Of a DNA stretch of 64,000 nt, positions 56,630 to 64,000 are shown in pieces; positions within the stretch are counted from its first letter, which is position 1; every line of letters starts with the position of its first letter. Source of the stretch: Burkholderia sp. WAC0059 (GTDB lineage Bacteria; Pseudomonadota; Gammaproteobacteria; Burkholderiales; Burkholderiaceae); contig NZ_PNEO01000010.1 of NCBI RefSeq assembly GCF_002870125.1, positions 1-64,000 on the forward strand, in the 5' to 3' direction. Made by a program: the position numbers and the translations under genes. Under the pieces are notes generated by a model. That model worked only from the letters and a program-made list of their open reading frames with translations, made no database searches and was not told the origin of the DNA.

Positions 56630-57655
56630 TCAATGACGCGCGAAGGCCTGTGCCCGCGCGGGCCAGTCGTCGGGCACGATGAACCCGCGTGAGCATTCGC
56701 GCCACTCGCCGTCCTGCGCGACGAAGCCCGCCACCATGACGGGCGAGCGCGGATGCGCGAGCCCCGCGAAAAGCGCGGCGCCGTCGGACATCGAGGCGCC
56801 CTCGCCCGCCATGCGCCGCGGCGCCAGCCATTCGAGACGCGGCAGCACGCGCCAGGCTTCGGCGCGATGCGAGGCGAACCGGGGCCAGTCGGCATGCGTC
56901 ACCCACCATCCGCGCAGATGCCGCGGCGAAAGCCCGGGCACCGGCGTCGACGGCTCCGTCTCGCCGACCTTGCCCGCCTCACCCGCCACGGCGCCGTTTG
57001 CTCCGGCGCGATAGAAAAGCCAGCCCTTGACGATCATCTGCGCCTCCCAGGGCCCGTCGTAGCCGAGCGTGGCGAACGCCTCGCGCGCGCTGAGCGGCAA
57101 CTGATGATCGAGCAGATGCGCGAGCTTCAGATCGAAACGGTCCTGCAAATTCGGGCCGACGAAGTCCGACAGCGTCCCGCTTTCCGCCTCGCCCGGCGCG
57201 GCATGGAGATAGCACTTGACCGCGAGCTCCCAATGCAGCCGCCGGCCCTCGGGCGTCGTCACGAGGAAATCGCATTCGCCGAGCGTGCGGCCGGCGCGGC
57301 GCAGCGCGACGTTGGCCGCCACGAGCCGCGCGCCCGGTCCATGCCGGAGAAACCATCCGAGCAGACATTCCGCGTAGCGGCCGAGCCGGGTCTGGTGCGC
57401 GAGCGCCAGCGCCTCGCGCAGCGCGCCGGCGTCCCGATCGAGGTCGATCAGCCAGTCCGTCGCCGCGACGACGGCGGCATCCGTGTCGAGCGGTTTCGCA
57501 AGCGGCCATGACGGCTCCCGCGCATCGGGCAGATCGGGGCTGAACAGAAGCCAGGCCAGATCGCGCACGGCCGGCTCGCGCAGCGACCCGAGCCGGCCGG
57601 CCGCGATCGACGGTACGCCCGGCGACGCATCGGCGGCGCGGCCGGCGGCGTTCAT
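56630..57655 (-). CDS. DUF1853 family protein
   Basis: 341 residues, cytosolic by composition. It matches my recollection of DUF1853: LREPAVRDLAWLLFSPDL at the start, then GRYAECLLGWFL, GECDFLV, and a Glu-x-Lys-like pair WELAVKCYL with FVGPNLQDRFDLKLAHLL. The D(x)n-E-x-K spacing (CDFLV to ELAVK) resembles PD-(D/E)XK nucleases, which would fit its coupling to a DNA-repair glycosylase. This is inference. The ATG overlaps the UDG stop by four bases. Confidence 0.82.
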   Translation of the reverse strand: MNAAGRAADASPGVPSIAAGRLGSLREPAVRDLAWLLFSPDLPDAREPSWPLAKPLDTDAAVVAATDWLIDLDRDAGALREALALAHQTRLGRYAECLLGWFLRHGPGARLVAANVALRRAGRTLGECDFLVTTPEGRRLHWELAVKCYLHAAPGEAESGTLSDFVGPNLQDRFDLKLAHLLDHQLPLSAREAFATLGYDGPWEAQMIVKGWLFYRAGANGAVAGEAGKVGETEPSTPVPGLSPRHLRGWWVTHADWPRFASHRAEAWRVLPRLEWLAPRRMAGEGASMSDGAALFAGLAHPRSPVMVAGFVAQDGEWRECSRGFIVPDDWPARAQAFARH

Positions 57656-58620
57656 CCCTCGCCGCCGCCCGCCGAGCGCCAGGTGTCGCGCGCGAGGCAC
57701 AGGTCCGTCCAGGCCTTGGACTTGTCGTTGAGGCTGCGCAGCAGGTACGCCGGGTGGTACGTGACGATCACGGGCACGCCCTCGTAGCGGTGCACGCGGC
57801 CGCGCAGCGACGCGATGCTGCCGTCGGTCTTCAACAGGCTTTGCGCGGCGAAGCGGCCCAGCGCGACGATGATCTTCGGCTGCACGAGCGCGACCTGGCG
57901 CTGCAGGTACGGCTCGCAGCGCATCACTTCGTCGGGCTCGGGATTGCGGTTGCCGGGCGGCCGGCACTTGATGACGTTCGCGATGTAAACGTTCTTGCCG
58001 CGCGCAAGCGAGAGCGCGTGCAGCATGTTGTCGAGCAGCTTGCCGGCCTGGCCGACGAACGGTTCGCCCAGGCGGTCCTCGTTCTCGCCGGGCGCCTCGC
58101 CGACCAGCATCCATTCGGCCTCGCGATCGCCGACGCCGAACACGGTGTTGGTGCGGCGCTCGCAGAGCCGGCATTGCTGACAGGCGGCCACGCGCTCGCC
58201 CAGTTCTTCCCAGCCGAGCGTGGCGACGGCGTTGCGAGAGGCGTCGGCGGCGATCGGAGCGGCGGCATCCGCCGGCTGCGCGCGATCCTCGGGAGCCGCC
58301 GCGGGATCGTCCAACCAGGCGAAATCGTCGTCGGGCCCGGACGGGTTGGCGGCGTTAGGGGCGGCCGGCGGCCTCGTGCCCGCCTCCGGCCGCGCAACGG
58401 ACGGCGTCGAAGGCGCCCGCGCAGACGCTACCGTCGCATCGAAGGCGGCCGGTTCAGACAAGGCGTCCTCGCGTGCTCCGTCGCTCACGTCATCATCGCG
58501 CCCGGCGACGGCGAGCGACGACGACGATTCGCCGGTCTTCTGCGCCGCCGGCGCGCGTCCGCGGCTCACCCAGCGCGGCATCAGCCCCAGTTCGGCGAGC
58601 GCGATCTCATCGAGCGACAT
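57652..58620 (-). CDS. Uracil-DNA glycosylase, family 4 type, with long N-terminal extension
   Basis: 322 residues. Excises uracil from DNA. The catalytic domain begins near residue 135. The Fe-S cysteines CQQCRLC (147-153) are joined by Cys in IKCRPPGN and MRCEPYL. Active-site motifs are GEAPGENEDRLGEPFVGQAG (read in parts) and YHPAYLLR. About 130 residues before this are Ala/Pro/Asp/Ser-rich and probably disordered, much longer than thermophile homologues. The start is taken at MSLDEIALAELG. It overlaps rimI by 14 bp upstream and the DUF1853 gene by 4 bp downstream. Confidence 0.92.
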   Translation of the reverse strand: MSLDEIALAELGLMPRWVSRGRAPAAQKTGESSSSLAVAGRDDDVSDGAREDALSEPAAFDATVASARAPSTPSVARPEAGTRPPAAPNAANPSGPDDDFAWLDDPAAAPEDRAQPADAAAPIAADASRNAVATLGWEELGERVAACQQCRLCERRTNTVFGVGDREAEWMLVGEAPGENEDRLGEPFVGQAGKLLDNMLHALSLARGKNVYIANVIKCRPPGNRNPEPDEVMRCEPYLQRQVALVQPKIIVALGRFAAQSLLKTDGSIASLRGRVHRYEGVPVIVTYHPAYLLRSLNDKSKAWTDLCLARDTWRSAGGGEG

Positions 58621-59101
58621 TCGCGCCCTCCCCTGCAAACGAAAAGCGCATCACGATGGCATCCTCGCGGCTGTGATAACGGGCCGGATAATAATTCTTG
58701 CGTCGTCCGATCGACAGGAAGCCGAACTGCTCGTACAGCCGGATTGCCCGTTGATTGGACGGCCTCACTTCGAGCAGCAGTCCTTCGAGTCTCGCGGTGC
58801 GCGCAATCCGCGCCGCCTCGCGCAGCAGCGCGAGGCCGGCGCCGGCGCCCTGCGCGGCCGGCGCCACGCACAGATTGAGCAGATGCATTTCGTCGACGAC
58901 CGGCATCAGCACGCAATAGCCGATCAGCGCACCCGTCAGGTGCCGCATGCAGACGCCGAAATAGCCGTTGCGCAGCGAGTCTTCGAAGTTGCCGCGCGAC
59001 CACGGGAATTCGTAGGCGGCTTTCTCGACCAGCACCACCTCGTCGAGGTCGCTTTCGGTCATTTGCGCCATGTAGCGGTCGGTCAGCAACACGCCGCTCA
59101 T
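58607..59101 (-). CDS. rimI: Ribosomal protein S18 alanine N-acetyltransferase
   Basis: 164 residues, GNAT fold. Acetylates the N-terminus of S18. The acetyl-CoA motif is about VAPAAQGAGAGLALL, with EVRPSNQRAIRLYEQFGF following, the typical RimI end. The start overlaps tsaB by 4 bp; tsaB-rimI adjacency is very common, which supports the name over a generic acetyltransferase. Confidence 0.94.
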   Translation of the reverse strand: MSGVLLTDRYMAQMTESDLDEVVLVEKAAYEFPWSRGNFEDSLRNGYFGVCMRHLTGALIGYCVLMPVVDEMHLLNLCVAPAAQGAGAGLALLREAARIARTARLEGLLLEVRPSNQRAIRLYEQFGFLSIGRRKNYYPARYHSREDAIVMRFSFAGEGANVAR

Positions 59102-59877
59102 CGACGGACCTCGCCGCCTTCTTCGCCGGCCTTCGCGGAACGGGCCGCCAGCCGCTCGGCCGTCGTCTGGGCGACCTTGTCGCGCACGTATTCCGGGGCC
59201 GCCTGATCGGCCCTCACGGCCCGACCGGCGCGCAGCGCCCGCAGCGCGGCGAAGGCAAGCGGCCGGGCATGAGGCAGCGCCTCGCCGTCGACCGTCCTCG
59301 CCCGCGCCGCCGCGGCGAGCCGCGCACCGAACGCGGCCGCGGCATTGCCGGCCAGCGTGAACGGCGCGTCGGGCGGGGGAATCTGTTCCGGCGCGTCGAG
59401 CGCGGCCGACCGCAGCGTGCGCCATTCTCCGGCCGCCTCGTCCCAGCGATAGTCGGCCCAGTAGGCCTCGTCCATGCGTGCGTCGAGCGTCGCCAGCACC
59501 CGCGTGACCGACGGGTCGCGCAACCGCGCGCTTTCCGCGCAGACGAGCAGCGTGCCGACCGGCACGACCGGAATGTCGAGCCCGAACGCCAACCCCTGCG
59601 CGACGCCCGTCGCCGTCCTCAATCCCGTGAACGAGCCGGGACCGGCGCCGAACGCGATGGCATCGCACCGGGCCAGTTCGAGCCCCGCCTCTTCGAACAG
59701 TTCGCCGACGGCCGGCAGAAGCCGCGTGCTGGATACGGCGCCGGTGGCTTCGTGACGGACCCACACGCGAGGTTCGGGCGCGGGCGCACTGTCGGCAGGC
59801 GCGGCGGCGGCGCGCAGCAACGCGACCGAACAAAACTCGGTGGAAGTATCGAGGGCAAGCAGCACGGTTTCTGTCAT
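59098..59877 (-). CDS. tsaB: tRNA threonylcarbamoyladenosine biosynthesis protein TsaB
   Basis: 259 residues, ASKHA fold. Partners TsaD and TsaE in t6A37 tRNA modification. The N-terminal LLALDTSTEFCSVALL and the central AIAFGAGPGSFTGLRTATGVAQGLA (read in parts) are diagnostic. The start is MTETVLLALD at 59877. First gene of a chain of overlapping genes (tsaB-rimI-UDG-DUF1853). Confidence 0.96.
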   Translation of the reverse strand: MTETVLLALDTSTEFCSVALLRAAAAPADSAPAPEPRVWVRHEATGAVSSTRLLPAVGELFEEAGLELARCDAIAFGAGPGSFTGLRTATGVAQGLAFGLDIPVVPVGTLLVCAESARLRDPSVTRVLATLDARMDEAYWADYRWDEAAGEWRTLRSAALDAPEQIPPPDAPFTLAGNAAAAFGARLAAAARARTVDGEALPHARPLAFAALRALRAGRAVRADQAAPEYVRDKVAQTTAERLAARSAKAGEEGGEVRR

Positions 59878-60012
59878 GACCGCTATTGTAATGCGGCGCC
59901 CCTGCAAGCCGCGCGCCCGCCTCGCGACGCCGGGTCTGGAGGAATCACTCCAGACATACGCCGATTTGCGCTGCTACCATCGTCTCCACTGTCGATCAAG
60001 ATGGAGCAAACC

Positions 60013-60282
60013 ATGAGCGATGTCGATGTGCAGTTCGTGCAGGCCCAGGAAGACGTGAAACAACTGCCCGAGCGCCCGGGCAACCTGACGCTCTTGCGTC
60101 TGTATGCGCTCTTCAAGCAGGCGACGCTCGGCGACGCCCGCGGCGACACGCCCGGGCTTACCGACATCATCGCCAAATACAAGCACGACGCCTGGGCGGC
60201 GCTGCGCGGCACGCCGCAGAACACGGCCAAGCAACGCTATGCCGAACTCGTCGAGGCGCTGAAAAACGGCAGCGCCGCGTAA
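60013..60282 (+). CDS. Acyl-CoA-binding protein
   Basis: 89 residues, the classic ACBP length, four-helix fold. Binds medium and long acyl-CoA esters in the cytosol. Ligand-contact motifs are LRLYALFKQATLGD and KYKHDAWAALRGT, with Lys and Tyr at the expected places. GGAG lies 8 bases before ATG 60013. ACBPs are universal in eukaryotes but patchy in bacteria; their presence in Burkholderia relatives is known, though the physiological role is not. Divergent from tsaB. Confidence 0.95.
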   Translation: MSDVDVQFVQAQEDVKQLPERPGNLTLLRLYALFKQATLGDARGDTPGLTDIIAKYKHDAWAALRGTPQNTAKQRYAELVEALKNGSAA

Positions 60283-60751
60283 AGTAAATCCACGGCAAGC
60301 CCCCCGCCGCGTCAGTCATCCCATCCGCCGTCCCGCCGCTCCGCCTCGCGCTTTCGCGCGCGGCCGGACGCGCCGGAGAAGGCAATGCCGGCTGCCCGAA
60401 CATCCCGCTGGCGCGGCGCAGCAAAAATCCTTATAATGGCGGCTGCGCTTGGTCGGAGCCGCTCCGGTTCACCGGATCTGTCCCGAATCCGCGCTTCGTT
60501 GCGTTAAGCTCCAATCCAGTTTAGAACCTGTCCCCTCCTGCCGTGGCCCTTCGGGCCGTCATATACCAGGCTGGCGACAAGCCACTTCCGGCGCGTCGCA
60601 TCCGATACAGCTTCTAACGAAAAAACTCGCCGTGGTTGCGAGTTGCCCCACGTTTTTCGATTTGCTCGCTGCTTCATTGCTCGCTGAATCCGACGACCAG
60701 GGTATGCCGATTGGCGCCGACGTTTCATTTCCTGCGTACCAAGGATTTTCA
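60283..60751 (+). promoter_or_regulatory. rhlE upstream region: candidate promoter and about 310-nt leader
   Basis: 469 bp without a gene. TATAAT at 60432-60437 (weak -35) suggests a transcript start near 60444 and a leader of roughly 310 nt. The leader includes a small perfect hairpin (60545-60549 with 60553-60557). Long structured leaders are typical of cold-inducible DEAD-box helicase genes; autoregulation is inferred. Confidence 0.5.
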
Positions 60752-62452
60752 ATGACTTCGAGCAATACCCCCAGCCCGCTCAACGCCCTCGCCGATCAGG
60801 TCTTCGGCGCCGACGACGCAGCTCCCGCAACGCACGACGATCACGCCACCGTCGAAGCGACGCCCGAAGGCCCGACGTTCGCCTCGCTCGGCCTTTCGCC
60901 CGAAATCGTCTCCGCGCTGACCGCCGCCGGCTACAAGATGCCGACGCCGGTCCAGCAGCGCGCGATTCCGGCCGGGATCGCCGGCCGCGACCTGCTCGTG
61001 TCGAGCCCGACGGGCTCGGGCAAGACCGCGGCATTCATGCTGCCGGCCATCGAGCGTTTCGCCCAGTTGCAGAAAACCCAGGCCGCGCAGCCGCGCGAGC
61101 CGCGTCCGGCGAATTCGGCCAATCCGGCGGGCGATCGCCGCCAGCGCGGCCCGCAACCCGTAGCGCGCCCCGGCCTGCTCGTGCTCACGCCCACGCGCGA
61201 ACTCGCCATGCAGGTGACGACGGCCGCCTCGGCCTACGGCAAGCATCTGCGCCGCCTGCGCACCGTCAGCATTCTCGGCGGCGTGGCCTACGGCCAGCAG
61301 TTGATGCTGCTCGCGAAGAACCCCGAGATTCTCGTCGCGACGCCGGGCCGCCTGCTCGATCACCTCGAGCGCGGCCGCATCGACCTCTCGCAACTGCAAA
61401 TGCTCGTGCTCGACGAAGCCGACCGGATGCTCGACATGGGCTTCATCGACGACATCGAGACGATCGTCGCGGCGACGCCCGAAACGCGCCAGACCATGCT
61501 GTTCTCGGCCACGCTCGACGGCAAGATCGGCTCGCTCACGGGCCGCCTGCTCAGGAACCCCGAGCGCATCGAAATCCTGCAGCGGCTCGAGTCGCGCACG
61601 AACATCGCGCAGACGGTGCACTACGTCGACGACCGCGACCACAAGAACCGCCTGCTCGACCACCTGCTGCGCGACTCGGGCCTCGACCAGGCCATCGTGT
61701 TCACGGCCACGAAGATGGACGCCGACCAGCTCGCCGGCCGTCTCGCGGACGCGGGCTTCGAGACCGCCGCGCTGCACGGCGACCTGCCCCAGGGCGCGCG
61801 CAATCGCACCATCAAGGCGCTGCGCGAGCGCCGCGTGCGCGTGCTCGTCGCGACCGACGTCGCCGCGCGCGGCATCGACATCCCCGGCATCACGCACGTG
61901 TTCAACTACGACCTGCCGAAGTTCGCCGAAGACTACGTGCACCGCATCGGCCGCACGGGCCGCGCGGGACGCTCGGGCATCGCGGTGAGCCTCGTGCATC
62001 ACGCCGAGCAGGGCGCGCTCAAGCGCATCGAGCGCTTCGTGCACTTGACCCTGCCCGTCAACATCGTCGAAGGCTTCGAGCCGCGCAAGGCGCCCCCGGC
62101 GAACAATCGCGGCGGCTTCGGCCGCGGCCGGCCCGGTGGCAATGGCAACGGCGGCGGCAACGGACGGCGCTACGGCAGCGGTAACGGCGGCAAGCCGGGC
62201 GGCTATGGCAATGCCGGCAACGGCGGCGGACGCGGCGGCTGGAGCGGCAAGCAGGCCGAGGCCGGCGCGCGCAGCGGCGGCTTCGGCGGCCAGTCGCGCG
62301 ATGGCGGCTACGGCGCGCGCGGCAACGCGGGCAATACCGGCAATGCGCCGCGCAGCGGCCAGGGTCCGCGCGAAGGGTTCGGCCGTTCGCGCGACGGCGG
62401 CTACGGCGCGCGACGCAACGACAACCCGCGCGGTCCCCGTCGGGATAGCTGA
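60752..62452 (+). CDS. rhlE: DEAD-box ATP-dependent RNA helicase RhlE
   Basis: 566 residues. Remodels rRNA and mRNA structure in ribosome assembly or decay. The Q motif (TFASLGLSPEI, then PTPVQQRAIP) leads the core: Walker A SSPTGSGKTA (84-93), PTRELAMQV, TPGR, DEAD at 221-224, SAT, and HRIGRTGRAGRSG. The last roughly 130 residues are Gly/Asn/Arg-rich (RGG-like, with repeated SRDGGYGAR), an RNA-binding disordered tail. AAGGA precedes ATG 60752. A strong terminator follows. Confidence 0.95.
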   Translation: MTSSNTPSPLNALADQVFGADDAAPATHDDHATVEATPEGPTFASLGLSPEIVSALTAAGYKMPTPVQQRAIPAGIAGRDLLVSSPTGSGKTAAFMLPAIERFAQLQKTQAAQPREPRPANSANPAGDRRQRGPQPVARPGLLVLTPTRELAMQVTTAASAYGKHLRRLRTVSILGGVAYGQQLMLLAKNPEILVATPGRLLDHLERGRIDLSQLQMLVLDEADRMLDMGFIDDIETIVAATPETRQTMLFSATLDGKIGSLTGRLLRNPERIEILQRLESRTNIAQTVHYVDDRDHKNRLLDHLLRDSGLDQAIVFTATKMDADQLAGRLADAGFETAALHGDLPQGARNRTIKALRERRVRVLVATDVAARGIDIPGITHVFNYDLPKFAEDYVHRIGRTGRAGRSGIAVSLVHHAEQGALKRIERFVHLTLPVNIVEGFEPRKAPPANNRGGFGRGRPGGNGNGGGNGRRYGSGNGGKPGGYGNAGNGGGRGGWSGKQAEAGARSGGFGGQSRDGGYGARGNAGNTGNAPRSGQGPREGFGRSRDGGYGARRNDNPRGPRRDS

Positions 62453-62504
62453 TCCGCCCGCAAGGCATCCTCGACGCGGAAAGATTCGTCATCCTCGATA
62501 AAAG

Positions 62505-62540
62505 ACCGGCGCCCTGTTCACACAGGGCGCCGGTTTTTTT
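62505..62540 (+). terminator. Strong Rho-independent terminator after rhlE
   Basis: 12-bp perfect stem (62505-62516 with 62523-62534), six-base loop, then seven T through 62540. It lies 52 bp after the rhlE stop and 33 bp from the convergent uspA-like gene stop. Confidence 0.95.
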
Positions 62541-62573
62541 CATTTCTCGCCGTCTCGCGCGATACGCGCCGTT

Positions 62574-63008
62574 CTACCGGTAGACGATCACCGGAATCTT
62601 CGTGTGGCTCAGCACGCGCTGCGTCTCGCTGCCGATCAACAGGCTGCCGAGCCCCCGCCGCCCGTGCGAAGCCATGAAGATGACGTCGCAGCCGCCGTGC
62701 TCGGCGGCCTCGATGATGCCGAGCCACGGCGACGGATGCACGCTAGTCCGGCTGCGGCAATCGACGCCGGCATGACGCGCGGCCTCCTCCACCTCACTCA
62801 GATGCGTGCGCGCCTCGTGTTCGCTGCGCCGCTGAAAGTCGCCCGGCGGCTCGATGGCGACGTCCGAATACGGCGAGCACGGATACTGCGGCAGGCATGC
62901 GTAAGCGGTCACGCGCGCGCCGACCGTGCGCGCGAAGTCGAGCGCGCCGTCGACGGCCTTCCTCGACAGGTCCGAGCCGTCGGTCGGCAGCAGGATGTGC
63001 TTGAACAT
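62574..63008 (-). CDS. Universal stress protein, UspA family
   Basis: 144 residues. ATP-binding type: HILLPTDGSDLSRKAVDGAL at the start and the ATP motif GRRGLGSLLIGS near the C-terminus. GGAGA precedes ATG 63008. The middle insert (CLPQYPCSPYSD, EPPGDFQRRSE) is typical of stress-induced Burkholderia homologues. Role: survival under starvation or low oxygen by family, not shown here. Convergent with rhlE. Confidence 0.93.
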   Translation of the reverse strand: MFKHILLPTDGSDLSRKAVDGALDFARTVGARVTAYACLPQYPCSPYSDVAIEPPGDFQRRSEHEARTHLSEVEEAARHAGVDCRSRTSVHPSPWLGIIEAAEHGGCDVIFMASHGRRGLGSLLIGSETQRVLSHTKIPVIVYR

Positions 63009-63169
63009 GGGGCGTCTCCGTGTTCGACAGCGGCTATGCGGCAACCCGGCCCCGGATCGTCCGGCCGGTCTTCTCCGCGACTGGATTGTAGTGTGCCCGC
63101 GCGCGCGGCAGCGCGCCCATGCGTGTATTCCCGATGGCGTCGATGCGTCGTTCGCGCGAACAGGGCGCG

Positions 63170-64000
63170 TTAGCCCTGGCCCCAGTAATCGGGATGTCCG
63201 TAGGTATGCTTGAGAAGATCGAGAAAGAGCCGGACTCGCAGCGGCAAATGCCGGCGCTGCGCAAACACCGCGTGGATGCCGACCGGCGGCGCCTCGAACG
63301 CGTCGAGCACGCTCACGAGCCGACCCGCGGCGATGTCCTCGCCCACCTCCCACCACGAACGCCAGGCGAGCCCGCGTCCGTCGAGGCACCACTCGCGCAG
63401 GACCGCGCCGTCCGAGCATTCCACCGTGCCCGAGACGCGGACCGACACCACCTTGCCGTCCTGCCGGAACGTCCAGCCGCGCTGCTGGTTCGCGCTCGCG
63501 CCGAGCGCAAGGCAGTTGTGACGCGCGAGATCGGCAAGCGTGACGGGCGTGCCGCGCGCCTTCAGGTAGGGCGGCGCGGCCACGCAGACGCGCCGGTTCT
63601 CGCCGAGCCGCAGCGACACCAGCGACGAGTCGGGCAGCTCGCCGAGCCGCACGGCGCAATCGAACCCCTCGTTGACGAGATCGACCATCCGGTCCGACAG
63701 GTCGAGCGTGATCGTGACGTCCGGATGCTCGCGCGTGAACTCGGGCACGAGCGGCGCCACGTGGCGGCGGCCGAAACCGGCCGGCGCGGACACGCGCAAA
63801 TGCCCGCTCGCCCGCACGCCGCCGGCCGAGACGCTCGACTCGGCGTCCTGCATGTCCTGGATGATGCGCTGACAGTCCTCGAGGAATGCCGAGCCCTCGA
63901 AGGTCAGCGTGATGCGGCGCGTGGTGCGCACCAGCAGCTTGACGCCGAGACGCGCCTCGAGCGCGTCGATCCGGCGGCCGATCACGGCGGGCGCCACGCC
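63170..64000 (-). CDS. LysR-family transcriptional regulator (5' end outside window)
   Basis: 277 residues visible; the frame stays open to the last base. It starts inside the helix-turn-helix recognition region ([26 protein letters not shown], read in parts), followed by the linker helix and a periplasmic-binding-protein-like effector domain beginning at GHLRVSAPAGFGRRHV. The ligand and target genes cannot be inferred; LysR targets usually lie divergent, beyond the window edge. Confidence 0.93.
   Translation of the reverse strand, partial: GVAPAVIGRRIDALEARLGVKLLVRTTRRITLTFEGSAFLEDCQRIIQDMQDAESSVSAGGVRASGHLRVSAPAGFGRRHVAPLVPEFTREHPDVTITLDLSDRMVDLVNEGFDCAVRLGELPDSSLVSLRLGENRRVCVAAPPYLKARGTPVTLADLARHNCLALGASANQQRGWTFRQDGKVVSVRVSGTVECSDGAVLREWCLDGRGLAWRSWWEVGEDIAAGRLVSVLDAFEAPPVGIHAVFAQRRHLPLRVRLFLDLLKHTYGHPDYWGQG

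Noticed and set aside
62100..62440. Gly/Asn/Arg repeats at the end of rhlE as a microsatellite or mobile remnant
   Set aside because: They are in frame and typical of RGG tails in DEAD-box helicases; the repeats are degenerate at DNA level.

Overview
The window is bacterial chromosome. It is very GC-rich: single 60-base lines counted by hand give about 68% GC in the core. Gene order and protein sequences fit the order Burkholderiales, most likely family Burkholderiaceae (Burkholderia sensu lato). The markers are guaB-guaA, the smpB / ratA-rnfH pair, divergent ppsA/ppsR, the rpsB-tsf-pyrH-frr-uppS-cdsA-dxr-rseP-...-skp-lpxD-fabZ-lpxA-lpxB-rnhB superoperon, divergent map-glnD, and smc / dapC-dapD-dapE. 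Nearly all of it is housekeeping core with coding density above 90%. I see no tRNA, rRNA, CRISPR array or intact insertion sequence.

Layout. 1-1092: low-GC edge of an integrated element abutting the 3' end of guaA, with the C-terminal part of an MscS-type channel, a truncated P4-type integrase and integration-site-like repeats. 1093-4997: guaB, a small membrane protein and guaA (GMP synthesis). 5285-9242: a DMT exporter, rnfH-ratA divergent from smpB, and an SPFH/NfeD pair. 9395-13805: ppsA (gluconeogenesis) divergent from its regulator ppsR, then an rRNA methyltransferase. 13869-26874: translation, isoprenoid, phospholipid and lipid A superoperon on the minus strand. 27441-32822: map, glnD and a large pseudouridine synthase. 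32893-40602: def-ligA, a ZipA-like protein and smc. 41161-47418: dapC, dapD, a Spx/ArsC-like protein, dapE, prmB and a cardiolipin synthase. 47427-54159: glutathione peroxidase, an ABC-F ATPase, a CoA transferase, a short orphan ORF, and alr-radA. 54379-64000: lplT, thiD, a tightly overlapped tsaB-rimI-UDG-DUF1853 block, an acyl-CoA-binding protein, rhlE, a universal stress protein and a partial LysR regulator.

Working together. The central operon links protein synthesis (S2, EF-Ts, RRF), UMP kinase, the undecaprenyl and DXP steps, CDP-DAG synthesis, RseP and the LpxA/LpxB/LpxD/FabZ lipid A steps, so envelope and translation capacity are expressed together. DapC, DapD and DapE supply three consecutive steps of the succinylase route to diaminopimelate.

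The main surprise is an absence. bamA, the essential outer-membrane assembly gene that normally lies between rseP and skp, is missing; only about 200 bp separate those two genes. Other points worth following are the guaA-anchored island scar with paired CGATAG repeats, three copies of the palindrome TTGCGCAA between ppsA and ppsR, a 93-bp tandem repeat inside the pseudouridine synthase gene, and several long 5' leaders and internal terminators. Apart from the island edge I found no clearly novel multi-gene system.
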